Source: Lapidilactobacillus wuchangensis
Lineage (GTDB): Bacteria; Bacillota; Bacilli; Lactobacillales; Lactobacillaceae
DNA length: 64,000 bases
Direction of reading: 5' to 3'
Assembly (NCBI RefSeq): GCF_003946645.1
Contig: NZ_RHOU01000001.1
Span: forward strand, 310,001-374,000
The position numbers were made by a program, and so were the translations under genes. Numbering within the stretch: position 1 is the stretch's first letter; each line of letters opens with the position of its first letter. Below the pieces are notes generated by a model. The model ran no database searches and was not told where the DNA came from. It was given only the letters and a program-made list of their open reading frames with translations. Positions 37,632 to 47,452 of the stretch are shown one piece after another.

Positions 37632-37835
37632 AAAAAGCACACTCATCAACAGTGAGTGTGCGCAAATATTTGCTTAATCACTGTTGAGTTTTAGCACTAT
37701 ACAACGTAGAAAATAAATTCAGCTACATTAGAAAGAGCCTTGAAGGCAATTCCAGCTGACTCATGGGCATCTCTCGATGTTTCTGAGCAGTAGCTTATGT
37801 TTGTATAGGAGCCTCACCTAACAGGTGTTATTTAG
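37632..37835 (-). ncRNA. M-box (ykoK-type) magnesium riboswitch with terminator platform
   Basis: On the minus strand the aptamer (about 37681-37832) has the hallmark GTTAGGTGAGGCTCCTATAC at its 5' side and ATAGTGCTAAAACTC at its 3' side. P1 is CAC-C-TGTT with AACAGTG. The AACAGTGA strand can instead pair with TCACTGTT downstream (antiterminator), which competes with the terminator GCACACTCA/TGAGTGTGC plus TTTTTT (37632-37661). So Mg2+ binding should stabilise P1 and allow termination. It occupies the 449-base gap between mgtA and def. Confidence 0.92.
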
Positions 37836-37857
37836 TTTTGGGACCATTCATTTACTT

Positions 37858-37885
37858 ATAATACTGATTTTTCTGGGAATTGCAA
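37858..37885 (-). promoter_or_regulatory. mgtA promoter
   Basis: Minus strand TTGCAA, 16-base spacer, TATTAT; expected start near 37851, just ahead of the M-box. Confidence 0.65.
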
Positions 37886-37979
37886 CTAATTGCCTACGCA
37901 GGCTCACCATATTTTTCCCGGATTAATTGTAAAAAAAATCGTTGCGGCCAGATGCTTGCTTTAAAAAAACGGGGCTATC

Positions 37980-37988
37980 TGCTAAAAT
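37980..37988 (+). promoter_or_regulatory. Extended -10 of the def promoter
   Basis: TGCTAAAAT about 36 bases upstream of the def start; the -35 region (TTTAAA) is poor. Confidence 0.4.
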
Positions 37989-38023
37989 TAACTTAATATG
38001 TTAGATTGTTTGGAGGAAATATC

Positions 38024-38587
38024 GTGTATTTAATGAAAGACATTACTCGTGATGGCGATCCTGTTTTACGGCAAGTCGCAGCCAAAGTCGCATTTCCCTT
38101 AAGCGAAGCTGATCAAAAATTGGCTCACGATATGATGGAATACTTAGAAGTTAGTCAAGTCCCAGAAACGGCAGAAAAATACGGGCTCCGTCCTGGTGTT
38201 GGCTTAGCCGCACCTCAAGTTGGTGTTTCCGAAATGATGGCCGCCGTGTTGGTTCCTGGTACTGAGGATCATCCGAAACCATTATTTAAAGAAGTTATTA
38301 TTAATCCCGTGATTGTTAGTCACTCCGTTCAGCCAGCGGCACTTTCTGAAGGTGAAGGCTGCCTGTCTGTTGATCACGATTTACCTGGTTATGTGGTTCG
38401 CCATGATCGCATTACTGTTCGTTACCAAGACATTGACGGCAAAACGCATAAAATTCGTTTACGCGACTACCCGGCCATTGTTTGCCAACACGAAATTGAT
38501 CATTTAAATGGTCATCTCTATTACGACTTGATCAATCAAAAAGATCCTTACCAATTAACTGATCAGAATACTGTACTCATTGACTAA
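38024..38587 (+). CDS. def: Peptide deformylase
   Basis: 187 residues. The three motifs are [10 protein letters not shown] (about 57-66), EGCLSV (about 110) and QHEIDH (about 153), giving the metal-binding Cys and two His plus the catalytic Glu. It removes the formyl group from nascent chains. The length and the insertion before motif 1 fit the type 2 (Gram-positive) class. The start is GTG 38024, 7 bases after GGAGG; an upstream TTG contains that site. It stands alone, divergent from mgtA and convergent with a membrane protein gene. Confidence 0.96.
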   Translation: MYLMKDITRDGDPVLRQVAAKVAFPLSEADQKLAHDMMEYLEVSQVPETAEKYGLRPGVGLAAPQVGVSEMMAAVLVPGTEDHPKPLFKEVIINPVIVSHSVQPAALSEGEGCLSVDHDLPGYVVRHDRITVRYQDIDGKTHKIRLRDYPAIVCQHEIDHLNGHLYYDLINQKDPYQLTDQNTVLID

Positions 38588-38608
38588 GCGACTAACTGCA
38601 TGAGCAGC

Positions 38609-39118
38609 CTACTTAGACGATGATTTCTTTGACGCCGTTGTTTGCCAATTTGGGTGAGCAGTCGGCGTTTTTGTTTGCGACTCATCATTGAAAACCCGGG
38701 CCATATCATGAACATAATTAATCGTCGCTTGATTATCTAAATAAGCCACATCAAAATGAAATTGGTCATGGAGCTGCCAACATTCAGTTACAATAATTTG
38801 AGCGGGCAGTTCAACGGCTTCACGCAAATAACGTTCAAACTCACCAATCGTCAAATTAATTGGTTCCGCAGTCGTTAGCTGCACTTGATATTCAAACACC
38901 AAAACATCACGATGCCAAATCGAAACTGGCACTTCGCTATGCAGTGTTTGCACTTGTAATTGCGATAATTTAGGCGCCCATTTTTGAATAGCCTGGTTAA
39001 TCTGCGTATCCACTAATTGCTGCTGACGATGTTGCTGGCGGATCAGCCACAAATGGTGACCAGTCCAGCCGAGAATAATAAGCATTAATATGATTAAAAT
39101 CGACCACCAAATAATCAT
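38609..39118 (-). CDS. Membrane-anchored hypothetical protein, 169 aa
   Basis: One N-terminal membrane helix (about residues 4-24: WWSILIILMLIILGWTGHHLW) is followed by a Gln/Arg-rich helix and a mixed soluble domain without a known motif. The C-terminal 25 residues are Ser/Thr/Lys-rich and disordered. ATG 39118 is preceded by AAAGGATGTGAAGCC. It converges with def and is upstream of repeat DNA, with no partner gene. I do not recognise the family. Confidence 0.65.
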   Translation of the reverse strand: MIIWWSILIILMLIILGWTGHHLWLIRQQHRQQQLVDTQINQAIQKWAPKLSQLQVQTLHSEVPVSIWHRDVLVFEYQVQLTTAEPINLTIGEFERYLREAVELPAQIIVTECWQLHDQFHFDVAYLDNQATINYVHDMARVFNDESQTKTPTAHPNWQTTASKKSSSK

Positions 39119-39339
39119 GGCTTCACATCCTTTTAAAGTTAGTATACCGACTCACGAAGTAAAAAACTATTTTCAAGGCTTACTTAACGGGTTTGGCAAA
39201 TTTATTTAAGGAAAATTTAGTTAATAAACTGAACTGATTACAGACTGCATTCTGGACTCATTGATTGTAGAACATAGGTTTGAGCGATTATTGAAGATCG
39301 AGACTACTAAAACCTTGGTAAAGTTTTAAAACAAGATTG

Positions 39340-39904
39340 AGTCTGACTGCATTGCGGGCGTTTTGGTTGTGGAACGCGGCCGGGATTGATTTGAGCTTAT
39401 TGCTCCGCAACAATCTCAAATACAACCCTTTGTCTAATCGCTAAAGCGACAAGACAAATTTTGGCGGCTGACAACCACGCCCTCCATTCCGTCTTGAGTT
39501 AGTGCGGTTCATTTCATTATTGTTAGTGATTAAGGCAGTCTATTGTAGAGTTGCTCAACCCTGTCAGAATGATATTAAGTTTGAACAGAAAACCAAAATA
39601 GTTTGATTGGATATCTCAATCTTTGAAGTACATTGATTTCGTCAATATCAGAAAGCTTGTCAAACATACTTTTAGTTCCCACAAATCTGGTTTTCCAAAC
39701 AGTGATAATCAATTCTGTTAGTTTCATCTGGTGGTGGCTGGGCGATTGGCGTCAGATGTGAAATTATTGTTGGTGCTTCAGCACTTACAATAAGCCTCGA
39801 ATTTGAGATTTTCGCAGAAAAGCTCAAATCGACGGCCACGTCGTTCCACGCCCTCTAAATCGCCCAGCCACCACCAAAAGCTAATTGGGGAAGACTTAGC
39901 ACCA
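39340..39904 (-). repeat. Composite intergenic repeat copy 4 (A, degenerate hairpin, B)
   Basis: Lies in the 1.1-kb divergent gap between the membrane protein gene and rpoY. Element A (39702-39904) has a perfect 19-bp outer stem (39729-39747 with 39858-39876), and its GATGTG/CACGTC inner stem contains a G-U pair. Element B (39340-39501) has a TGGTTGT/ACAACCA stem and a TTTGTCTAATCGC/GCGACAAGACAAA arm. The hairpin between them is degraded. Sequence 39905-40210 holds only the rpoY upstream region, with a small ATGATAATATCAT palindrome near 40115. Confidence 0.8.
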
Positions 39905-40210
39905 TTTAGTTTCAAAGATTCAAATCGCTGGGCCTGTCGTTTTTCAATTAAGGAGCGACTTACATCAATTTCAATTTACGAGTTTCAAAATAAATATTTT
40001 TACACATCTTAAGAAAAACCGAAAATCTAGTAAATATGGATTCAAAAAAAGCCAACAATTTGCCCATACAACCGTCTTCATTGGTTCTTGCGAGTATACA
40101 AGTTGGGCAAAATATGATAATATCATCATAACTGTGAATGAAAAATAATGATTTTTTCATTGACCCAACGTTCGGAAAACTAAAAATATCGTTTATAAGG
40201 AGTTTTTATT

Positions 40211-40426
40211 TTGATTTTTAAAGTATTGTACCAACCAAATGCGATTCGCAATCCTCAACGGGAATTAACTCAAGCCCTTTATTTAGAAGCTGATTCTGCC
40301 GTTGCTGCTCGTGCCTTAGTCGCAAAAAACACTGACTATAATGTTGAATTGATTCAAGAATTAACCGGCAATTTCTTGGATTATGAACAAAAGAGTCCTA
40401 ACTTTAAGCTAACGGAGTTTAATTAA
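40211..40426 (+). CDS. rpoY: RNA polymerase epsilon subunit
   Basis: 71 residues, the usual size of this small Firmicutes-specific RNA polymerase subunit (formerly YkzG). Pattern [29 protein letters not shown] (h hydrophobic) fits. The start is TTG 40211 with AAGGAG 8 bases before it. Its stop overlaps the rnjA start (TAATG), the conserved rpoY-rnjA pairing that links RNA polymerase and RNA decay genes. Confidence 0.94.
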   Translation: MIFKVLYQPNAIRNPQRELTQALYLEADSAVAARALVAKNTDYNVELIQELTGNFLDYEQKSPNFKLTEFN

Positions 40427-42117
40427 TGGTCAAAAAGCTTAAAATACAGAACAACGAAACCGCAGTTTATGCCATTGGCGGATTAGGCGAAATCGGCAAG
40501 AACATGTATGGCGTTCAATTCCAAGATGAAATCATCATTATTGATGCGGGGATCAAATTCCCTGAAGATGATTTACTAGGGATCGATTATGTCATCTCTG
40601 ATTATAGTTATATTGCTGAAAATATCGATAAGGTCAAGGCTTTAGTAATTACTCACGGCCACGAAGACCATATCGGCGGAATTCCTTTCTTATTGAAACA
40701 AATCCCGAATATCCCAATCTATGCCGGTCCTTTGGCATTAGCTTTAATTAAGGGTAAATTGGAAGAACACGGTCTTTTGAATACAACTGAACTTCATGAA
40801 TTAAGTGAAGACAGTGTGTTGAAATTCCCTAAGGTTAGTGTCACTTTCTTCCGGACAACGCACTCCATTCCTGACACATTAGGTGTGGCTGTGCATACGC
40901 CTCAAGGTGTGGTTGTCGAAACCGGTGACTTCAAGTTTGACTTGACGCCAGTTGGTGACCAACCTTCACCTAACTTACAACGAATGGCGCGTTTAGGTGA
41001 AGAAGGCGTCTTATTATTGATGTCTGATTCAACCAATGCCGAAATTCCCAACTTTACTAAATCCGAACGCTTTGTTGGTAATTCCATTCGTCATATTTTC
41101 GAAGGTATTGAAGGTCGGATCATCTTTGCTTCCTTCGCTTCAAATATCTCTCGGGTCGCGCAAGCTGTTTCTGCCGCCATTGAACATCATCGTAAAGTTG
41201 CTGTTTTCGGTCGTAGTATGGAAACCGCGATTGTTAATGGTCAAGAGTTAGGCTACTTGAAGATTCCCGATGGTGTTTTAGTTGACGCCCACGAAATCAA
41301 TCACTTGCCTGCTAATGAAGTGATGATTCTCTGTACTGGTTCGCAAGGTGAACCAATGGCTGCTTTGAGTCGAATTGCTAACGGTACTCATCGCCAGATT
41401 TCAATTAATCCTGGCGACACGGTCATTTTCTCAAGTAACCCAATTCCTGGGAACACGATCAGCGTCAACCATTTGATCAACCAGTTATCAGAAGCTGGCG
41501 CCCATGTGATTCATGGCAAGGTCAACAATATTCATACTTCTGGTCATGGTGGTCAAGAAGAACAGAAATTAATGTTACGGCTAATGAAGCCTAAATTCTT
41601 CATGCCAATTCATGGTGAATACCGGATGTTGAAGATTCATACGGAATTAGCTGAATTATGTGGCGTGCCAATGGATCACAGTTATATTCTCGAAAACGGT
41701 GATGTTTTAGCTTTAACTAGCGATCGCGCGCGTGTTGCTGGTCACTTCCCTGCTGACGACGTCTACGTTGACGGTTCTGGCATTGGTGATATTGGCAATA
41801 TCGTGCTCCACGATCGGCGCATCCTTTCTGAGGAAGGTTTAGTTGTCGTCGTGGCCACAATCGACTATAAGCGCAAGTTAGTCTTAGCCGGTCCGGATAT
41901 TTTATCACGGGGCTTTGTCTATATGCGTGAATCTGGTAGTTTAATTGAATCAGCTCAAAAGCGGATCTACAATTTAATTCGCAAAACCTTTGCTGATGAA
42001 GAAAATGTGACTGAAGCGATGTTACGCGATGCAATCATTGACTCCCTTCAGGAATTCCTCTTCAATCAAACTGAACGCCATCCAATGATTTTACCAATGC
42101 TAATCACCACAGCTTAA
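40426..42117 (+). CDS. rnjA: Ribonuclease J1
   Basis: 563 residues, metallo-beta-lactamase/beta-CASP ribonuclease with 5'-3' exonuclease and endonuclease activity. The canonical metal motif HGHEDH is at 77-82, followed by [20 protein letters not shown] and [12 protein letters not shown]. It is the main mRNA-decay and rRNA-maturation RNase J, and pairs with the degenerate RNase J2 encoded at 8707-10386. Translationally coupled to rpoY; a strong terminator follows. Confidence 0.97.
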   Translation: MVKKLKIQNNETAVYAIGGLGEIGKNMYGVQFQDEIIIIDAGIKFPEDDLLGIDYVISDYSYIAENIDKVKALVITHGHEDHIGGIPFLLKQIPNIPIYAGPLALALIKGKLEEHGLLNTTELHELSEDSVLKFPKVSVTFFRTTHSIPDTLGVAVHTPQGVVVETGDFKFDLTPVGDQPSPNLQRMARLGEEGVLLLMSDSTNAEIPNFTKSERFVGNSIRHIFEGIEGRIIFASFASNISRVAQAVSAAIEHHRKVAVFGRSMETAIVNGQELGYLKIPDGVLVDAHEINHLPANEVMILCTGSQGEPMAALSRIANGTHRQISINPGDTVIFSSNPIPGNTISVNHLINQLSEAGAHVIHGKVNNIHTSGHGGQEEQKLMLRLMKPKFFMPIHGEYRMLKIHTELAELCGVPMDHSYILENGDVLALTSDRARVAGHFPADDVYVDGSGIGDIGNIVLHDRRILSEEGLVVVVATIDYKRKLVLAGPDILSRGFVYMRESGSLIESAQKRIYNLIRKTFADEENVTEAMLRDAIIDSLQEFLFNQTERHPMILPMLITTA

Positions 42118-42137
42118 AATTATTGATAATCTTAGGT

Positions 42138-42179
42138 AGTGGTCAAAAGGAAACTATCCTTTTGACCACTTTCTTATTT
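42138..42179 (+). terminator. rnjA terminator
   Basis: Perfect 14-bp stem (42138-42151 with 42157-42170) followed by TTCTTATTT. Confidence 0.9.
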
Positions 42180-42253
42180 GTTCATTGTCCTGAAATATTT
42201 CAACTTTATCTGAAATGGTACAATTTAGCCTATATTCTTGGAGGAAAACTGTT

Positions 42254-43207
42254 TTGCCGAAGTATACGATCATTATTAATCCCCAAGCTGGTAGTGGTGC
42301 TGCCGCTAAAGTTTGGCCAAAATTAAAAGCGGCGTTAACCACAGCTCAAATTAACTTTGATTATTATTTTACTGAATATTCTGGTCACGCAACCAGTCTT
42401 AGCCGCAAATTAGCGCAACAGTTAACTCCTAGTCAGGCCACAAATGATGTTTTCCTGGTCGTTGGTGGTGATGGCACGGTCAATCAAGTGCTGAATGGTA
42501 TTCACGACGTTACTGACAGACCAATTCCCATTGCTTATTTCCCGGCTGGTTCGGGGAACGATTTCGCTCGTAGTCTCCATCTGAAGCAAAAAATCAGCAC
42601 CTTCATTGAGCATTTACAAAAAATTCGGCAAGCTAGCGATTTAAATGTTTTCGCGGTTCAAATCAAAGATGAAACTGGCCAAACACAACAACAGTTACTC
42701 ATCAATAATTTCGGCATGGGTTTTGATGCCCATGTCGTTCACCTCACTGAACATTCGCCACTGAAAGCGAAGCTAAATCGCTGGCATTTAGGTAATTTGG
42801 CTTACGTCATCAACTTAATTTCTGTGCTAAAAAATCAAAAGTCCTTCGCAGTTGATGTGAAAACGCAACAGCAACAAGCTCATTTTGATCAGGCCTACTT
42901 GGTGACATTGACTAACATTGCTTACTTTGGCGGCGGCGTGCCGATTGTCCCCACTGCCGACCCGCACATTGAGGAATTAAATTTAATTATTCTGGAAAAG
43001 CCTAATCTCTTAAAATTCATTGGCCTCTTTATTTTAATGCTGGCAAATGGGCGACATCTGAATAGTCCGGCGGTCCATCTTTTTAAGACCGATCAGATTC
43101 AGATTAGCTGTCAACCGGCACAATATGGGCAAATGGATGGCGAGGATATGGGCCATCATGCGTTTCAACTACAAGCAACTAATCAACAATATCCGTTTTG
43201 GATTTAA
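42254..43207 (+). CDS. Diacylglycerol/lipid kinase family protein (YegS/DagK/BmrU)
   Basis: 317 residues. Motifs: IIINPQAGSGAA (about 5-16), VVGGDGTVNQVLNG (about 66-79) and GSGNDFARSL (about 96-105), the nucleotide and lipid-binding loops of the DAGK catalytic domain. In B. subtilis DgkB phosphorylates diacylglycerol released by lipoteichoic acid synthesis; that is the likeliest role. The start is TTG 42254, 9 bases after GGAGG; the frame is open 13 codons upstream. It converges with recD2 across a shared terminator. Confidence 0.9.
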   Translation: MPKYTIIINPQAGSGAAAKVWPKLKAALTTAQINFDYYFTEYSGHATSLSRKLAQQLTPSQATNDVFLVVGGDGTVNQVLNGIHDVTDRPIPIAYFPAGSGNDFARSLHLKQKISTFIEHLQKIRQASDLNVFAVQIKDETGQTQQQLLINNFGMGFDAHVVHLTEHSPLKAKLNRWHLGNLAYVINLISVLKNQKSFAVDVKTQQQQAHFDQAYLVTLTNIAYFGGGVPIVPTADPHIEELNLIILEKPNLLKFIGLFILMLANGRHLNSPAVHLFKTDQIQISCQPAQYGQMDGEDMGHHAFQLQATNQQYPFWI

Positions 43208-43215
43208 ATACTAAC

Positions 43216-43257
43216 TAAAAACCCCGTTGACAGCAAAATTGTCAATGGGGTTTTTGT
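43216..43257. terminator. Terminator between dagK-like gene and recD2
   Basis: AAAACCCCGTTGAC/GTCAATGGGGTTTT stem with one G-U pair, T runs on both strands. Confidence 0.85.
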
Positions 43258-43289
43258 TTAATGATACTTCTCGTTTAAAAATAAATTAA

Positions 43290-43345
43290 AAAATGTCAGA
43301 CAGAATAGCGGCAGACGACAAGATCCCTCCACGCCGTCTGGAGTT
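43290..43345 (+). repeat. Deletion remnant of a B element
   Basis: About 56 bases hold only the two ends of element B: the left end CAGAATAGCG is joined to the right end AAGATCCCTCCACGCCGTCT. About 120 bases of core found in the copy at 5575-5745 are missing. The junction lies at a GCG shared by both sides. Confidence 0.8.
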
Positions 43346-43354
43346 TAGGCTGAA

Positions 43355-45856
43355 TTACCCTAGTTTCACTTGGTCCATACCGATCATTGGGTCAATGGTG
43401 TTACCGGCAATTAATTTTGCGGTTAAGCGATATTCGGTCACAGGGGTTTCCTCGACGAGTTGGTCGTTTGTGGTCGTTACGGCGGCTTGGTTGGCTGGTG
43501 CAGTGGCTTCGTCATCGGTCAATTGAATTAATTTGCGATTAATTTTAGCAGCTGCGGGCTGGGATTCTGTTTCGTTTGTTGCAGCTGCTGGATCAGTCGA
43601 CTTTTTCTTTCGGCCCGGCTCGGCAAATTGTTGTTTGATATGCAAGGCCAAAGTGGTCTTTCGTTCGGTACCTTGTTCGAGAATTGCCTGAACAAAGGCT
43701 TCCTTCTGCCCGACCATCACCAATTTATCCTTGGCTCGCGTCACCGCCGTATAAAGCAATTTGCGCTGCAACATCCGACGATTATCCATAGTTAACGGTA
43801 AAATCACTAGCTGATACTCGCTACCCTGAGATTTATGGATCGACACACAATACGCCAAGCCTAAATTGATCCAATCAGGCCGTGCCAAACTAACTTCTAA
43901 GCCCGAAAAATCGATGATCAGCTGGGCTTGATTATCATTAGCCGCACTAGCTTTTTCAATACCGATAACTTTACCGATATCACCGTTGTAGATGCCACGT
44001 TGCCCATCGTTGACCAGCTGAATGACTTTATCACCGATTCGATAATTGACCTTGCCAACAGTGACTTGTTTAGTGGCTTCAGTTTTCCGGGGATTGACCA
44101 GTTCTTGAATCGATGCATTCAACTGATCGATGCCAGCCACCCCACGATACATCGGCGTTAAAATTTGGGTCTCAGCCAAACTGAATTTCTTCTGGCGTGA
44201 CAATAGTAGCACCTGATCAACAATGTGGGCCACTTGACTGGGCTGACAAGCAATAAAAGAGCGGTCTGGTAAATTAGCCGTTAAATTATCTGGCACTTGT
44301 CCCTCTTTAATATCTCGAGCCAAGTCAATAATCGTCGAATCAGTGGATTGGCGATAAATTTCCGTTAAAGCGGTCACTGGCACTTGCTGACTACTGATTA
44401 AATCGGCAAAAACCCGACCAGGTCCGACTGATGGCAATTGATCTTGGTCACCAACTAGTAAAACTTGCATGCCACTTGGTAAGGCTTGTAGTAAGGCTTG
44501 GAAAAGTTGCTGATCGACCATCGACATTTCATCAACAATTAATAACTGGCCATGAATATCCTGACCCATTAATGGCTCAAACTGATCATCGGTCCGATTT
44601 AAACCTAATAAACGATGAATCGTCTTCGCGGGCAAGTCCGTCATTTCTGCCAAACGTTTGGCTGCCCGACCTGTTGGTGCCGCTAACTGAATTGGAAAGT
44701 CCTCTTCTTCACCTTTACGAATTTCTAATTGAAAATGATTCTTCTTGGCAAATAAGGTCACCACTGCATTCAAAATTGTGGTTTTCCCCGTCCCAGGACC
44801 ACCAGTCAAAATCGTTAAGGGCTGATCCAAGGCGGCTTCAATCGCGGCAACTTGTTGCTCATTATAAGTAACTTTGTGCCAACGTTCTAAGGCCCGCAAT
44901 TCTTTTTTAAAAGTTGCTTGAGGCCAAGCTTTAATCTGATGCTGCTGTAATTGCTGAATCGACTGCGCAATTTGCATTTCGCTTAAGTAAGTATTGGTCA
45001 AATATAAGCGATCTTCTTCAACGGCGATTCGACCATCACTAGCGATTTGAACCAATTGGTCGGCAATTTGTTGATCAGAAATTCGTTCCGAACGCGTTTG
45101 CGCTAATAAATTGGCCGCACCAGCTAAAGTCTCCCGGGCGGCAGCGTATGTATTGCCAGTCACTGCCAAATCATGCCGCAAATATTGAATTAAAGCTGCC
45201 TGTAAGCGAATTGGCGCGTCGGCGGCAATATTCTCCGCTACGGCAATTTGATCAGCCTGACGGAAGCTTATTTGGCGAATATCCAATGCTAAACGATAAG
45301 GATTCGTTTGAATAATCTTCAAAGCATCTGTTTGATATTTTTCAATAATTTTTTCAACTAATTGGGGACCAAAACCTAAGTTGCCTAGCGCTAACAAAAC
45401 CTGTTCTGTTCCGTGAGAGCTCTGTAACTGTTCGGTCAACACCTGAATTTGATCGGCTTTAAGACCGACTTGATTCAAACAAGTGGGATCCGCCAAAATT
45501 TGGTCAATGGCATCTAACCCCAATTGCCGGACAATTCGTTTAGCCGCGACTTTGCCAATTCCCGGAAATTGATCACCTGATAAATAATTAACCAAAGTGG
45601 CTTCGCTGTCTGGTCGCACTTGTTGGTAAGTATTCGCTCTAAACTGCTTGCCATACTTAGGATGCTCAACTAATTCACCAAAGAATTGATAGCGTTCAGC
45701 GTAATTCAGTTCAGCGAAGTTCCCGGTCACGACGATCGTATTCGTTTCCCACTGGAAATCGGCCTTTTTGATTTTAATGGAGACAATCTTGAATAAACTG
45801 CTGGGACTTTCAAATAAGAAGCCATCAACGGTTCCTTCTAATTCTTGTTGAGCCAT
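43355..45856 (-). CDS. recD2: ATP-dependent helicase RecD2
   Basis: 833 residues, superfamily 1B helicase. The RecD2-specific N-terminal OB/HhH region (about 90-215, with GIGKVAAKRIV) precedes Walker A GGPGTGKTT (about 350), Walker B/DEMSMVD, and the motif VSIHKSQGSEY (about 710). RecD2 lacks RecBC partners and acts in DNA repair and replication-fork maintenance. ATG 45856 follows GAGGTGAG; an in-frame GTG three codons earlier overlaps that site. An acidic-poor, Ala/Thr-rich tail of about 80 residues at the C-terminus is probably flexible. A TPR protein gene lies 37 bases upstream. Confidence 0.96.
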   Translation of the reverse strand: MAQQELEGTVDGFLFESPSSLFKIVSIKIKKADFQWETNTIVVTGNFAELNYAERYQFFGELVEHPKYGKQFRANTYQQVRPDSEATLVNYLSGDQFPGIGKVAAKRIVRQLGLDAIDQILADPTCLNQVGLKADQIQVLTEQLQSSHGTEQVLLALGNLGFGPQLVEKIIEKYQTDALKIIQTNPYRLALDIRQISFRQADQIAVAENIAADAPIRLQAALIQYLRHDLAVTGNTYAAARETLAGAANLLAQTRSERISDQQIADQLVQIASDGRIAVEEDRLYLTNTYLSEMQIAQSIQQLQQHQIKAWPQATFKKELRALERWHKVTYNEQQVAAIEAALDQPLTILTGGPGTGKTTILNAVVTLFAKKNHFQLEIRKGEEEDFPIQLAAPTGRAAKRLAEMTDLPAKTIHRLLGLNRTDDQFEPLMGQDIHGQLLIVDEMSMVDQQLFQALLQALPSGMQVLLVGDQDQLPSVGPGRVFADLISSQQVPVTALTEIYRQSTDSTIIDLARDIKEGQVPDNLTANLPDRSFIACQPSQVAHIVDQVLLLSRQKKFSLAETQILTPMYRGVAGIDQLNASIQELVNPRKTEATKQVTVGKVNYRIGDKVIQLVNDGQRGIYNGDIGKVIGIEKASAANDNQAQLIIDFSGLEVSLARPDWINLGLAYCVSIHKSQGSEYQLVILPLTMDNRRMLQRKLLYTAVTRAKDKLVMVGQKEAFVQAILEQGTERKTTLALHIKQQFAEPGRKKKSTDPAAATNETESQPAAAKINRKLIQLTDDEATAPANQAAVTTTNDQLVEETPVTEYRLTAKLIAGNTIDPMIGMDQVKLG

Positions 45857-45893
45857 GGAACTCACCTCACTTCCGCAGAAAATCTGTCATCAA

Positions 45894-46517
45894 TTACTTG
45901 GGAAAAATAGCTTGGACAGCCGTTTGATACTTCGTTGGTGCTAGTTGCGCGGCACGCCTCAATAATTGCTCGCCTTGAGCTTTTTGATCAACCGTATTTA
46001 ATAAGCAACCACCTAACACAAACATGGCGTCCGGATCATCGTTAGCCAAATCATAGGCTTTTTGTGCATATGATTTGGCTGTTGTCCATAAATGCTGCTT
46101 AGTCAAAATTTGCGCCATCAATAAGTACTCCGGAAAAGCCACCGTTGCTTGCTCCACCGCTGTTAGGGCAAAGGCGTTCGCTAATTGAATCTGTTGCTGT
46201 TCGAAATAAATCACCGCCATTAAATAGCTGGCAGCACCGACTAATTTTGTTTTCAATAAAGGTGTCAATAATTTCAAAGCCTGATCATCCTGTTTCAATT
46301 GATGAAAAATCAGGGCTTGATTATAAGGCACTTCAATTTTTGCCGGTGCTAATTGATGGACTTGGGCTAAGACAACTTGGGCCTGACTGAAATCGGCCAC
46401 GGCAATTAAATCAGTCGCTAAAGTCATTAAGGCGGTAATATCATGGGGCGTCTTCGTCAAAGTAATCGTTAACTCATGAATTTCGGCTTCAATTTTTTTC
46501 TGTTCACTGGCGTTCAA
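45894..46517 (-). CDS. Tetratricopeptide-repeat protein, 207 aa
   Basis: Almost the whole protein is TPR helical hairpins (ALMTLATDLIAVADFSQAQVVLAQVHQLAP; AASYLMAVIYFEQQQIQLANAFALTAVEQA; PDAMFVLGGCLLN). No enzymatic motif or signal peptide, so it is likely a cytoplasmic protein-protein interaction module. The start is TTG 46517 with AAAGGAG upstream. It lies between the phosphatase gene (18-base gap) and recD2, a gene trio common in lactobacilli. Confidence 0.8.
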   Translation of the reverse strand: MNASEQKKIEAEIHELTITLTKTPHDITALMTLATDLIAVADFSQAQVVLAQVHQLAPAKIEVPYNQALIFHQLKQDDQALKLLTPLLKTKLVGAASYLMAVIYFEQQQIQLANAFALTAVEQATVAFPEYLLMAQILTKQHLWTTAKSYAQKAYDLANDDPDAMFVLGGCLLNTVDQKAQGEQLLRRAAQLAPTKYQTAVQAIFPK

Positions 46518-46535
46518 GCTGTCATCTCCTTTAAA

Positions 46536-47204
46536 TTAAACTGAATCAGTGGCGCCTAATTTTTTGCCAAGGTAGGACGTCTCATTCCAAACGACTTTCT
46601 GGAAACTTTGCCCGGCATCAGTCGTTGCTAAAACGGTCAAACTAGTGTTAGCCAAGCCGCCGTCTTTACGTAAATCAGCCAGAGGTGTGCCAATCAAGGA
46701 CTGCATCAAAGCAGTTAACGCCGCCCCATGACTAACCACTAAAATATTATCAGTCGCTGTGGGATATTTTTCAGCAATACTAACAATCACCTTGCGCATT
46801 CTTAAAATCAATTGGCTGAAACTTTCGGCTTTGATTTTAGCCGCATCAAATTGGTCTGGCCGATGACGAAACGCATCAACTTCATTGGGATATTTACTCT
46901 CAACTTCTTTGAAAGTTTTCCCCTCCATCAAGCCCAAATTAAACTCACGCAAATCAGGACAAACAATAATGGGAATTGTCTGATTCAAATGCTCGCTAAT
47001 AAAAACCGCAGTTGTTTGCGCGCGTAATAATGGACTGGTATAAATCGCCTGAAATTGAACATGCTTCTCTAACAGAAACTTAGACAAACGAGTGATGTCC
47101 CGATAACTAACAGGTAACAATGGTGAATCCCCATGAGCACCTTGATAACGTCCCTCTAAATTCCATTCTGTTTTACCATGGCGAACAAAATAAATTTTGG
47201 TCAT
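46536..47204 (-). CDS. Histidine phosphatase family protein (GpmB-like)
   Basis: 222 residues. The catalytic RHG motif is VRHGKTEWN (about 7-15), with the second His in VVSHGAAL (about 158) and the acid residue in REFNLGLMEGK (about 90). Family members are phosphoglycerate mutases or broad phosphatases. With no glycolytic genes nearby, a phosphatase is the likelier activity. ATG 47204 is preceded by GGGTAGG. It heads the phosphatase-TPR-recD2 unit. Confidence 0.85.
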   Translation of the reverse strand: MTKIYFVRHGKTEWNLEGRYQGAHGDSPLLPVSYRDITRLSKFLLEKHVQFQAIYTSPLLRAQTTAVFISEHLNQTIPIIVCPDLREFNLGLMEGKTFKEVESKYPNEVDAFRHRPDQFDAAKIKAESFSQLILRMRKVIVSIAEKYPTATDNILVVSHGAALTALMQSLIGTPLADLRKDGGLANTSLTVLATTDAGQSFQKVVWNETSYLGKKLGATDSV

Positions 47205-47452
47205 AGCCTAACCTACCCTTACCCTAATTTCATGTCGCACTAAAACTTGTTCCCAATCAATTTGTGACCCAATTATTTGTCAGACATCGCTAATTGATTT
47301 AGGTTAATGTTTTTATTTTAGTTGAGTTTAGCAAATTCTTCAAGATTTGCCGGCAAGTTGTTGCCAAAAGGAAACAAAACAGACGGGTTTAAGTTTAAAA
47401 ATATTAAAGACCAAGAATTATTAAAGCCCGATGAAAATGTTAAAACAGAATA

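Noticed and set aside
39960-40160. 66-codon minus-strand open frame before A element copy 4
   Set aside because: Only a weak TTGGGT precedes its ATG, the composition is unlike nearby proteins, and it covers the rpoY promoter region. It would matter only if relatives conserve it.
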